In this document: positions 1 through 6,352 of the stretch, one piece after another
Layout of the letters: every line of letters begins with the position of its first letter
Numbering within the stretch: position 1 is the stretch's first letter
NCBI GenBank assembly: GCA_964649265.1
Contig: CAZYPB010000071.1
Location: forward strand, 1 to 6,667
DNA from: CAZYPB01 sp964649265
Lineage (GTDB): Archaea > Micrarchaeota > Micrarchaeia > Burarchaeales > JAKAKT01
DNA: 6,667 bases
Reading direction: 5' to 3'
Made by a program: the position numbers and the translations under genes
The notes under the pieces: generated by a model
What the model was told of the DNA's origin: nothing
Databases searched by the model: none
What the model saw: only the letters and a program-made list of their open reading frames with translations

Positions 1-19
1 TCTGAAAAGTGTTTTCAGA
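1..19. repeat. Perfect inverted repeat at the left edge (8-base arms, 3-base loop)
   Basis: TCTGAAAA (1-8) and TTTTCAGA (12-19) are exact reverse complements around GTG. The repeat ends 3 bases before the ATG at 23. It could be an operator, a weak RNA hairpin or part of an upstream terminator. It could also be coding, because the frame of the small ORF stays open through it. It touches the window edge, so the arms might be longer. The sequence is seen directly; the function is unknown. Confidence 0.45.
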
Positions 20-22
20 AAA

Positions 23-232
23 ATGAAAGTTCAAAGCCAAAAAAAGTATGTAGAAGGAATTCTCAAAAGAAAACTCTACCAAGTTTGCATAAAGGGGAAG
101 ATATCCTACCTAGAAAAAGAGGAACTTTCCGAGTGGAAAAGCAAGCTTGAGAAAGAAGGTTATTCTGAAAGGTTCATAAGCGGAGCTGTTGATGAAGAGA
201 GCGATTATTGGCACGCTAGGATAAAACAGTAG
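23..232 (+). CDS. Small charged protein of unknown function, possibly the C-terminal part of a longer gene
   Basis: I do not recognise this gene. From the ATG at 23 it encodes 69 residues rich in Lys and Glu, with no signal peptide, membrane segment or cysteine pair suggesting metal binding. Residues about 30-60 look like two amphipathic helices with the shape EKEELSEWKSKLEKEGYSE followed by RFISGAV. This faintly recalls the helical repeats of RecX-type regulators, but the match is too weak for a name. No Shine-Dalgarno-like sequence precedes the ATG. The frame is open back to base 2 (encoding LKSVFRK before the Met), so the true start may lie outside the window. It converges on the antiporter gene, whose stop codon begins 6 bases past this one. 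The protein-like composition and the position outside any other gene support it as real. Confidence 0.55.
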   Translation: MKVQSQKKYVEGILKRKLYQVCIKGKISYLEKEELSEWKSKLEKEGYSERFISGAVDEESDYWHARIKQ

Positions 233-237
233 TGGAC

Positions 238-248
238 TTTATTTTTTT
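238..248 (+). terminator. T-run, possible archaeal-type terminator for the small plus-strand ORF
   Basis: TTTATTTTTTT begins 6 bases after the TAG stop of the small plus-strand ORF. Archaeal RNA polymerases commonly stop at T-rich runs without needing a hairpin, and no hairpin is visible here. The run lies inside the 3' end of the antiporter gene, where it also encodes the terminal Lys codons and stop on the other strand. That coding role could explain the run by itself. Confidence 0.4.
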
Positions 249-1381
249 AGGAGTATCCTCTTTCCAACTGAAGGTCCTACTATTGCAGAGAAAGCTGCTA
301 GAATAATAAATATTGAGAAAAGATTTTCATCAAGTATATTCATTGTCCGACCGATCTCAACAGCCGCTATAACAAGGCTAAGCCTTGCTGAATGAAATAG
401 GCCCATTGAAATGCTTTCCCTTAGATCGAATCCTTTGGCTCTGGAGATTAGGGCGACACCAGAGATCTTTGACATCATTCCAAAGAAAAGTATTGCAAAA
501 AGAAGCTGTATGTTTCCAATATTTGAGAAAAGAGAGGGCATGTCGACCTTTGCACCCATAAATATAAAGAATAGCGGTATGAAAAAGCCGTAACCAAATC
601 CCTCCAACTTCTGCTCTAACAAGGATGCCCTTGATGTAAATTCAGATATCACGAGTCCTGCTATGAATGCACCTATGATTGAATGGAACCCAAGTTCCTC
701 GGATATAGCTGCAAATATAAGTATGAGAGCAAACGAAATTCGGACCTCCAGTTCAAAATGAGATTTCTTTGTTTCCCATCTTCTTATCCCAACATAAAGA
801 TTCGATTTATTAATGAGCCATGGGATCAAGAATAAAACAAGTATTATTATTATGGAATAGATGAATGATAGGCCCAAGTCCCCTTCTATTAACGATAACG
901 AAAAGGCCAGGATAAACATGCTGATTATATCTGCAAGCACAACGGAACCAAGAAGCACGTGAGAGAGGTTCGGATTGTGTTTTAGCTCTCTTGAGAGTGG
1001 GAGGATAACGCCCAGAGAAGTTGTTGAGAATATCGCACCGAAGAAAAATGGATCAACTCCAACATATTCTGCAAGAAAATAGCCAGTTACAAATGGTATT
1101 GAGATGGACAGTATTGCAATTGATACGGTCTTTGAAAAGAATCGTTTCACCTTGCTGAGGTTCACTTCAACTCCTGCAAGAAACATAAGGTAAACCAAAC
1201 CAAAAGATGAGAAGAAATCTATTATCGGATGTTCTGGGATTATGTTGAACAGTGATTTCCCCAACATCATCCCTATAATTATTTCAGTTACTATTACGGG
1301 TAACCCCGTTCTATTTGAGAATAGCGGCACAACGGATATTATTACAAAAACAACCAACAGGCTTAGTGTAAGTGGTTCCAC
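239..1381 (-). CDS. CPA2-family monovalent cation:proton antiporter (KefB/NapA-like membrane domain)
   Basis: This 380-residue protein is very hydrophobic, with about 12 membrane helices, and matches the Na+/H+ exchanger fold of the CPA2 family. It should sit in the cell membrane and exchange Na+ or K+ for protons. Family features are the inverted-repeat start (GLPVIVTEIIIGMMLG, 26-41), FLAGVEV (67-73), the broken-helix segment STTSLGVILPLSRE (119-132), GFGYGFFIPLFFIFMGAKVD (261-280) and the helix with Lys304 (SKISG). The ion-site Asp is D151 in VLADIIS. The preceding residue is Ala, not the Asp or Asn of many electrogenic members. The usual RGE-like motif near the end is replaced by HSARLSLVIA (330-339). 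No TrkA-N/RCK nucleotide-binding domain follows, so it is a membrane-only type. The start is GTG at 1381, the only usual start codon close to the upstream in-frame stop (TAA at 1402-1400). There is no clear ribosome binding site. Ion specificity cannot be told from sequence. Confidence 0.9.
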   Translation of the reverse strand: MEPLTLSLLVVFVIISVVPLFSNRTGLPVIVTEIIIGMMLGKSLFNIIPEHPIIDFFSSFGLVYLMFLAGVEVNLSKVKRFFSKTVSIAILSISIPFVTGYFLAEYVGVDPFFFGAIFSTTSLGVILPLSRELKHNPNLSHVLLGSVVLADIISMFILAFSLSLIEGDLGLSFIYSIIIILVLFLIPWLINKSNLYVGIRRWETKKSHFELEVRISFALILIFAAISEELGFHSIIGAFIAGLVISEFTSRASLLEQKLEGFGYGFFIPLFFIFMGAKVDMPSLFSNIGNIQLLFAILFFGMMSKISGVALISRAKGFDLRESISMGLFHSARLSLVIAAVEIGRTMNILDENLFSIFIILAAFSAIVGPSVGKRILLKK

Positions 1382-1403
1382 CAGAAAAGAATGTTTTGGT
1401 TAG

Positions 1404-1413
1404 TTTATATTTT
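1404..1413 (-). promoter_or_regulatory. Putative archaeal TATA box for the antiporter gene
   Basis: On the minus strand the gap between purD and the antiporter reads AAAATATAAAC over about 1413-1403, with the core AATATAAA at 1411-1404. The centre of the core lies 26-27 bases before the GTG start. That is the usual archaeal distance from TATA box to transcription start, so the transcript could be leaderless. This fits the lack of a Shine-Dalgarno sequence. The A-rich bases just upstream, which include the purD stop, could act as a BRE. AT-rich spacers are common, so this is an inference. Confidence 0.4.
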
Positions 1414-2732
1414 TATTGATGTCTCAGCTCTTTCATGTGAACTATCCTTTTATCTACAAGCTCTTCTTTTCCTATATCCTTTCTGTGGAAAAGTGGGCCT
1501 TTCACAAAACCAGTTGCCTTCTCTGCTATTACCTCTGCATCTGAGATTGTGTCTGCAACTCCCAGAAGTGCAATTGTTCTGGAACCAAGCTCAAATAGTT
1601 CTCCTGCGCGCTGATCCACAGATGCATAGAAGACCTCGGCACCGAGCTCAACAATAGATTTCTCATCCACAGTTATCTGTTTGTTTTTCACCGGGTCGGA
1701 AGGATATCCATTTGGGACAAGGTACTTGCAGACGGTTGCCTTTTCAGAAAAGTCCGCTTTTTTCATTCCTCCCTCTGCCATCCACACAATAAGTGCGGAC
1801 ATATCTGTTTTTAGAAGAGAGAGTACATTCATTGCCTCTGGATCTCCAAGCCTTGCATTGAATTCTATGACTGAGACCCCGGATTTTGTTGCTATAAACT
1901 GGCCGTAAAGGAATCCCCTGTAGGGGGTGCCTTCATCTGCAAGAGCCTTAACTGTCTTTCTCATTATCCCCAATCCTTTAGCATAATCATCCTCTGAAAG
2001 GAATGGAAGTATTTTTCCAGGTGCAGAGTACGAACCCATGCCTCCGGTATTTGGGCCAGTATCTCCTTCAAAAGCCAGTTTGTGATCCTGAACTGTCGGC
2101 ATTGGGAGCAGGTTCTTTCCATCAACAAATGCCTGAAGTGTAAACTCTTGCCCGATAAGTTTTTCCTCTATCACAACTGAGCCTAGTTTTCCTATATTGG
2201 ACCCTATAACTTCCTTTGCGTATTCCTTTGCCTGTTTCTTGTCTCTCAGATGTGGGCCCATTATCTTAACACCCTTGCCACCAGTTAGGCCAGAAGGTTT
2301 CACAACAACTTCTTCCAATGAATCTATGAAAAGATCAGTTTCGGATGGATCCGAGAATGACCCGAATTCCGGGCAACCAGGGATGTTGTGTTTTTTCATA
2401 AGATTTCTTGAGAATGACTTGTCGCATTCCAGTAGAGCTGCTTTTCTTGTGGGTCCTGCGCAGGGTATTCCGCCCTTAATTAATTCATCCGCAATGCCTG
2501 CATTGAGCGGTGCTTCTGGGCCTATGACTGCATAGTCCACCTTTTTCTCAATTGCCCATCTAGCAACCTCATCAACATGACAGATATCAGCAGCTCTCCA
2601 ATCCTCAGATATCTTCATTATTCCGGGGTTCTTGGAACTCATATACGAGAGAAGTTTGGAGTCCTCTGATCTGAAAACTGCCTTTGCTATAGCGTGCTCA
2701 CGCGCACCAGAACCAACAATAAGTATTCTCAT
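1413..2732 (-). CDS. purD: Phosphoribosylamine-glycine ligase (GAR synthetase)
   Basis: PurD is a cytoplasmic ATP-grasp enzyme. It joins glycine to 5-phosphoribosylamine, the unstable product of PurF, to make glycinamide ribonucleotide in the second step of purine synthesis. The 439 residues are close to the usual family length. Motifs in order are GSGAREHA (7-14) in the N-terminal domain, GPEAPL (71-76), the ATP-grasp loop VVKPSGLTGGKGV (143-155), QDHKLAFEGDTGPNTGGMG (215-233), and the metal/phosphate-binding segment ending EFNARLGDPE (290-299). The C-terminal domain ends with FHRKDIG (415-421), which I associate with archaeal PurD. The ATG at 2732 is favoured because it gives the canonical N terminus and has GGAGTGAT upstream. 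The gene begins 4 bases after the purF stop, so the enzymes making and consuming phosphoribosylamine are co-expressed. No truncation or missing motif was seen. Confidence 0.97.
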   Translation of the reverse strand: MRILIVGSGAREHAIAKAVFRSEDSKLLSYMSSKNPGIMKISEDWRAADICHVDEVARWAIEKKVDYAVIGPEAPLNAGIADELIKGGIPCAGPTRKAALLECDKSFSRNLMKKHNIPGCPEFGSFSDPSETDLFIDSLEEVVVKPSGLTGGKGVKIMGPHLRDKKQAKEYAKEVIGSNIGKLGSVVIEEKLIGQEFTLQAFVDGKNLLPMPTVQDHKLAFEGDTGPNTGGMGSYSAPGKILPFLSEDDYAKGLGIMRKTVKALADEGTPYRGFLYGQFIATKSGVSVIEFNARLGDPEAMNVLSLLKTDMSALIVWMAEGGMKKADFSEKATVCKYLVPNGYPSDPVKNKQITVDEKSIVELGAEVFYASVDQRAGELFELGSRTIALLGVADTISDAEVIAEKATGFVKGPLFHRKDIGKEELVDKRIVHMKELRHQ

Positions 2733-2735
2733 ACA

Positions 2736-2743
2736 ATCACTCC
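2736..2743 (-). promoter_or_regulatory. Ribosome binding site of purD
   Basis: GGAGTGAT lies on the minus strand. GGAG is 7 bases before the purD ATG, and the site overlaps the last codons and the TGA stop of purF. It closely resembles the anti-Shine-Dalgarno complement GGAGGTGAT. It supports the ATG at 2732 and suggests translational coupling to purF. Confidence 0.75.
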
Positions 2744-4191
2744 ATTGGCTCCCAACAACGGAGGTTTCCGCATTTCTTTGAACTCTTTATTTTCTTTGCA
2801 AGATCATTTCCTGTTTTTGTTGGGTATCTGTCTGTTAAACAACCAAGACAGAGACTTGTTTTTGGCATCCCTATTGCTTTCAGAAGCCCCTTTAGGTCCA
2901 TGTAAACAAGTGAATCGCATCCTGCCTTTTTCCTTATCTCATCAATTGAATTATTGTGTGCTGTTAGTTCAGTGTATGTGGGCATGTTTATCCCATAGAA
3001 GCATGGTGAGATTATGGGTGGGCAGGTTACTCGGACGTGTATCTCTTTTGCTCCTGCGCTTTTAAGAAGAGAGGTTATTGGTCGCAGGGTTGTTCCTCTC
3101 ACAATACTATCATCTATAAGTATAACTCTCTTGTCATGGAGAACTGCTTCCAATGCATTCAGCTTAAGCTTAACTGCAAGATCACGTTTTGTTTGGTCAG
3201 GCATAATGAAAGTACGAGCAACATATCTGTTTTTTATGAGTCCCTCTGCAACAGGTATCCTGCTCTGGTATGAATAACCACTTGCAGCAGGCCTGGATGT
3301 ATCAGGAACAGGGACCACGATATCTGCTTTAACTGGAGCTATCTGCGCAAGTATCTGCCCGAGCCTGAAGCGCACATTGTAAACGCTCCGCCTGTCCAAG
3401 ACCGAGTCTGGTCTTGAGAAATAAACATACTCGAACATGCAGTGCGAACGTTTCTTCTTCTTTACTAGGATCTTGCTCCTCACTCCTTTTCCATTTACGA
3501 TGACTGCCTCGCCGGGTTTCAGGTCCCGCGTAATTTTCATGTTATTAATATCCAAGGCTGTGCTTTCAGAAGAGAACACTATCCTATCCTCATCTTGGCC
3601 CATGCAAAGTGGTTTTATTCCAAGTGGATCTCTGAAAGCAACAAGCTCCCCTTCCCCAGTAAGCATAACAACAGAATACGACCCATCCAGTATCTTCATT
3701 GTGTTTGTTATCGCTTTCCACATGTTTCCTTTGGACCTTATTAGTTCCTCAGCAACAAAATTAAGGATAAATTCTGCATCGCAAGAAGAGGAAAGGCGTC
3801 GTCCTCTTTTCCTAATTAGTTTGTCTAGTTTGTTTAGATTTGCTATGTTTCCATTGTGAGAAAGTGCTATTCCGTTTTTTGGGTAGTTTATAACAAAGGG
3901 CTGTGCATCCTCCTCGATAGAATAACCAGTTGTTGGGTACCTTACATGCCCTATTCCAATATATCCCTTTAGAGATGTAAGATCTTTCTCTGAAAATATA
4001 TCTGAAACGAGTCCTGCGGATTTATGTGTTTTAATCCCTGCATCTGAAAAAACAGATATTCCAGCACTGTCTTGGCCCCTGTGCTGTATTGCAGTTAATC
4101 CATTGTATGCCCTTATACTAACCTGACTTTTAGAGAACGAATATATTGCGAACACACCACAAGAGTCTTTTAGTTTGGTTTCAAGGGTCAT
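2737..4191 (-). CDS. purF: Amidophosphoribosyltransferase, [4Fe-4S] type with propeptide
   Basis: PurF catalyses the committed first step of purine synthesis, PRPP plus glutamine to 5-phosphoribosylamine, and is normally feedback-inhibited by purine nucleotides. I place the start at the ATG at 4191 (484 residues). It overlaps the purL stop as ATGA and leaves a ten-residue propeptide, MTLETKLKDS, before Cys11, the catalytic N-terminal nucleophile exposed after self-cleavage. A GTG at 4215 would add eight residues and is less likely. The N-terminal Ntn glutaminase domain (about 11-240) shows CGVFAIY, QHRGQDSAG (36-44), GHVRYPT (81-87) and SHNGNIAN (111-118). The phosphoribosyltransferase domain carries the PRPP loop VILIDDSIVRGTT (356-368). 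Cys251, Cys397 (PCFYGI), Cys448 and Cys451 (LCLGC) match the four [4Fe-4S] ligands of the Bacillus subtilis enzyme. An extra pair, Cys474 and Cys479, lies near the C terminus and has no known role. The gene sits between purL and purD. Confidence 0.97.
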   Translation of the reverse strand: MTLETKLKDSCGVFAIYSFSKSQVSIRAYNGLTAIQHRGQDSAGISVFSDAGIKTHKSAGLVSDIFSEKDLTSLKGYIGIGHVRYPTTGYSIEEDAQPFVINYPKNGIALSHNGNIANLNKLDKLIRKRGRRLSSSCDAEFILNFVAEELIRSKGNMWKAITNTMKILDGSYSVVMLTGEGELVAFRDPLGIKPLCMGQDEDRIVFSSESTALDINNMKITRDLKPGEAVIVNGKGVRSKILVKKKKRSHCMFEYVYFSRPDSVLDRRSVYNVRFRLGQILAQIAPVKADIVVPVPDTSRPAASGYSYQSRIPVAEGLIKNRYVARTFIMPDQTKRDLAVKLKLNALEAVLHDKRVILIDDSIVRGTTLRPITSLLKSAGAKEIHVRVTCPPIISPCFYGINMPTYTELTAHNNSIDEIRKKAGCDSLVYMDLKGLLKAIGMPKTSLCLGCLTDRYPTKTGNDLAKKIKSSKKCGNLRCWEPME

Positions 4192-6350
4192 GGTTTGCCC
4201 CCCATCCTTTTCCACATTGTTACCTCTCTGCTGTTAAGAAGCTCGAGCACATCCCAGGAATGGTCCCCGAATCTCAAAGTGTCTCCCTCTGCTTTCCCTA
4301 TTATCTCTGCAACAATCCCCTTATCCTTTGCATCAGAGACTATGATCTCTGGATGTTTTGTACATATGACATATCTGCCATGCGATTCCGAGAACGCGAG
4401 CTCATCAAATCGTTTGCAAGTATTAGGAATCTTATGAATGTCTATTGTCGCCCCCACAAGACCGGACGCACACATTTCAGCAATTGTTACTAGAAGCCCG
4501 CCTTTTGAGCAATCGTGTGCGCATGTTATCTTATCCTGTTGGTTTATGACGAATTCGGCTTTCATCTTCTCCTTTTCCAAATCAACAAGCGGAACCTGGC
4601 CTGCCTGGGTTTTGTGTATCACCCGGTGGTACTCACTCCCCCCCATCTCAGGTGCTGTTGAACCCAAAAGCACAATGCTTTCTCCTGTTCTGAAACCATG
4701 GGATGTTATGTTATCAAGCTTATCTACAGTTCCAATCATTACTATAACTGGTGTTGGTTTTATTGCTCTCTTTGTAAGATCGTCTTCATTGTAAAGGCTT
4801 ACGTTTCCACCTACACATGGGGTGTTGAATGCCTTTGCTGCATCTGCTATGCCTTTTACGGATTCATGGAATTCCCACATGATCTCTGGGTTCTCTGGAT
4901 TTCCAAATGAAAGATTATCAACTATTCCAACTGCCTTTGCACCAACACAAGCAAGGTTCCTAAGTGCTTCAGCCATTATCCCAAGTGACCCCACATATGG
5001 GTCCAATGCACAATGAAGTGAGTTTGAATCAGATGTAACTGCTATTGCCTTTCCGTTTGGGGATAGAACAACTGCTGCATCGCCAAGACCTGCCTTTAGA
5101 GCACTCCTGTCACCAACTTCGTGATCGTACTGCTGGTAGACCCACCTCCTGCTGCAGATGTTATCTGAAGAGAAGAGTGTTGTAAGAAGAGGGGCCATTC
5201 CCTTTGGCTCGGATATCTTACCCTCGTTTTCCTTTTTCTCAGGTTTCTTTTTTGGCCTGTTAACAACAGGAACTTCTGCAAGTATGTGAGTCGGGAGCTT
5301 TGCAACAACCTTATCCTTGTCCATAACTGTAAGGCACTTATCCTCAGTTATCTCACCTATAACCGCGTACGTAAGCGAGTATTTTTCTAGTATGTTTGTT
5401 AGCTTCTTTAGGTCTGATGGATCAACTGAGAACAGCATTCTTTCCTGTGATTCTGAGAGAAGAATCTCGAATGCCTGCATCTCTTTTTCCCTTACAAAAA
5501 CGCGTGATATATCTATCTTAGCTCCTTTCTTCCCCTTGTGCGCCATTTCAGAGCTTGCACACGTAAGGCCTCCCCCACCTAGATCTTTGAGTGCCTTTAT
5601 TATGTTCTCACCGAATGCCTCAAGGCATGCGTCTATTATCAGTTTTTTTGTGAATGGATCAGGAATCTGAACTGCTGGGCGGTCATCCTCACTCCCTTCA
5701 TCTAGGTTCTTTGAAGCGAACGTAACCCCATGGACGCCGTCCCTTCCAGTTGACCCTCCTGCTAAAACAAGAAGGTCTCCTGCATCCTTTGCATAGCCAG
5801 ATACAATGCAGTCATGCTTCACAAAACCAACGCATGCTGCATTAACAAGACAGTTTCTCTCAAACGAATCATCGAACTGTACCTCTCCTGCAACTGTTGG
5901 TACACCTATGCAGTTTCCGTAATCTCCAATGCCCTTAACAACATACCTAAGAAGCCATTGTGAATGCGGGGAATTAAGTGATCCGAAATGAATTGAATTG
6001 AGAAATGCTACAGGTGTTCCGCCAACAGATATAATGTCCCTAACAATGCCACCTATTCCTGTTGCTGCCCCACCATAGGGTTCTATTGCAGAAGGGTGGT
6101 TGTGCGTTTCTATTTTGAATGCAGCTGCCCAGCCATCCCCTATGTCTACTATCCCGGAATCATAACCCGGACCTAGGAGAACTTTCTCTCCAGTTGTTGG
6201 AAGAAGTGACAGGGAGGGTCTGCTGCTTTTATATGAACAGTGTTCGCTCCACATTACATCGATCATGCCCCACTCCACATCATTCGGCTCTCTGCCCAGT
6301 AACGAGATTATGCTCTTCTGCTCCTCCGTTGTTAGATCTACATCCGGCAT
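4188..6350 (-). CDS. purL: Phosphoribosylformylglycinamidine synthase, large subunit (FGAM synthase II)
   Basis: PurL converts FGAR to FGAM with ATP, using ammonia supplied by the glutaminase PurQ. PurS normally bridges the two. At 720 residues it is the small-type PurL of archaea and Gram-positive bacteria, not the fused form of about 1,300 residues. The two tandem AIRS-like halves are visible. The first has MWSEHCSYKSS (33-43), KIETHNHPSAIEPYGGAATG (79-98), the glycine-rich DLGGGGLTCASSEMA (256-270) and the segment SESQERMLFSV (299-309). The second has GDAAVV (423-428), LDPYVGS (449-455), VDNLSFGNPE (477-486) and CSKGGL (614-619). Between them is a Lys/Glu-rich linker (about 365-384), which looks longer and more charged than I expect for the family. 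The ATG at 6350 follows purQ by 2 bases and has AAGGTG before it. The stop overlaps the purF start. Confidence 0.97.
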   Translation of the reverse strand: MPDVDLTTEEQKSIISLLGREPNDVEWGMIDVMWSEHCSYKSSRPSLSLLPTTGEKVLLGPGYDSGIVDIGDGWAAAFKIETHNHPSAIEPYGGAATGIGGIVRDIISVGGTPVAFLNSIHFGSLNSPHSQWLLRYVVKGIGDYGNCIGVPTVAGEVQFDDSFERNCLVNAACVGFVKHDCIVSGYAKDAGDLLVLAGGSTGRDGVHGVTFASKNLDEGSEDDRPAVQIPDPFTKKLIIDACLEAFGENIIKALKDLGGGGLTCASSEMAHKGKKGAKIDISRVFVREKEMQAFEILLSESQERMLFSVDPSDLKKLTNILEKYSLTYAVIGEITEDKCLTVMDKDKVVAKLPTHILAEVPVVNRPKKKPEKKENEGKISEPKGMAPLLTTLFSSDNICSRRWVYQQYDHEVGDRSALKAGLGDAAVVLSPNGKAIAVTSDSNSLHCALDPYVGSLGIMAEALRNLACVGAKAVGIVDNLSFGNPENPEIMWEFHESVKGIADAAKAFNTPCVGGNVSLYNEDDLTKRAIKPTPVIVMIGTVDKLDNITSHGFRTGESIVLLGSTAPEMGGSEYHRVIHKTQAGQVPLVDLEKEKMKAEFVINQQDKITCAHDCSKGGLLVTIAEMCASGLVGATIDIHKIPNTCKRFDELAFSESHGRYVICTKHPEIIVSDAKDKGIVAEIIGKAEGDTLRFGDHSWDVLELLNSREVTMWKRMGGKP
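4198..4208 (-). promoter_or_regulatory. Ribosome binding region of purF, deciding its start
   Basis: On the minus strand AGGATGGGGGG ends 6 bases before the ATG at 4191, inside the last codons of purL. The G-rich run sits at the right distance for that ATG and lies downstream of the alternative GTG at 4215. With the ATGA overlap and the propeptide length, this favours the shorter PurF. It is not a perfect GGAGG. Confidence 0.55.
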
Positions 6351-6352
6351 TT

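Noticed and set aside
39..45. A7 run, a possible T-run terminator for the antiporter on the minus strand
   Set aside because: It is almost 200 bases past the antiporter stop and inside the small plus-strand ORF, where it encodes Lys codons. Nothing else supports termination there.
842..856. ATT/ATA microsatellite-like run within the antiporter gene
   Set aside because: It encodes consecutive Ile residues in a membrane helix (YSIIIILV) and is in frame, so it is normal coding sequence and not a repeat element.
1740..1752. Palindrome CTTTTC-A-GAAAAG inside purD
   Set aside because: It sits in the middle of conserved coding sequence, has short A/T-rich arms, and needs no explanation beyond codon content.
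1391..4146. Several plus-strand ORFs of 75-140 codons opposite purD and purF (for example 1391-1657, 2197-2535, 2694-3065, 3437-3859)
   Set aside because: They lie entirely or almost entirely antisense to clearly functional pur genes. Their products have no recognisable domains and odd Ser/Leu/Phe-rich composition, as expected for shadow frames.
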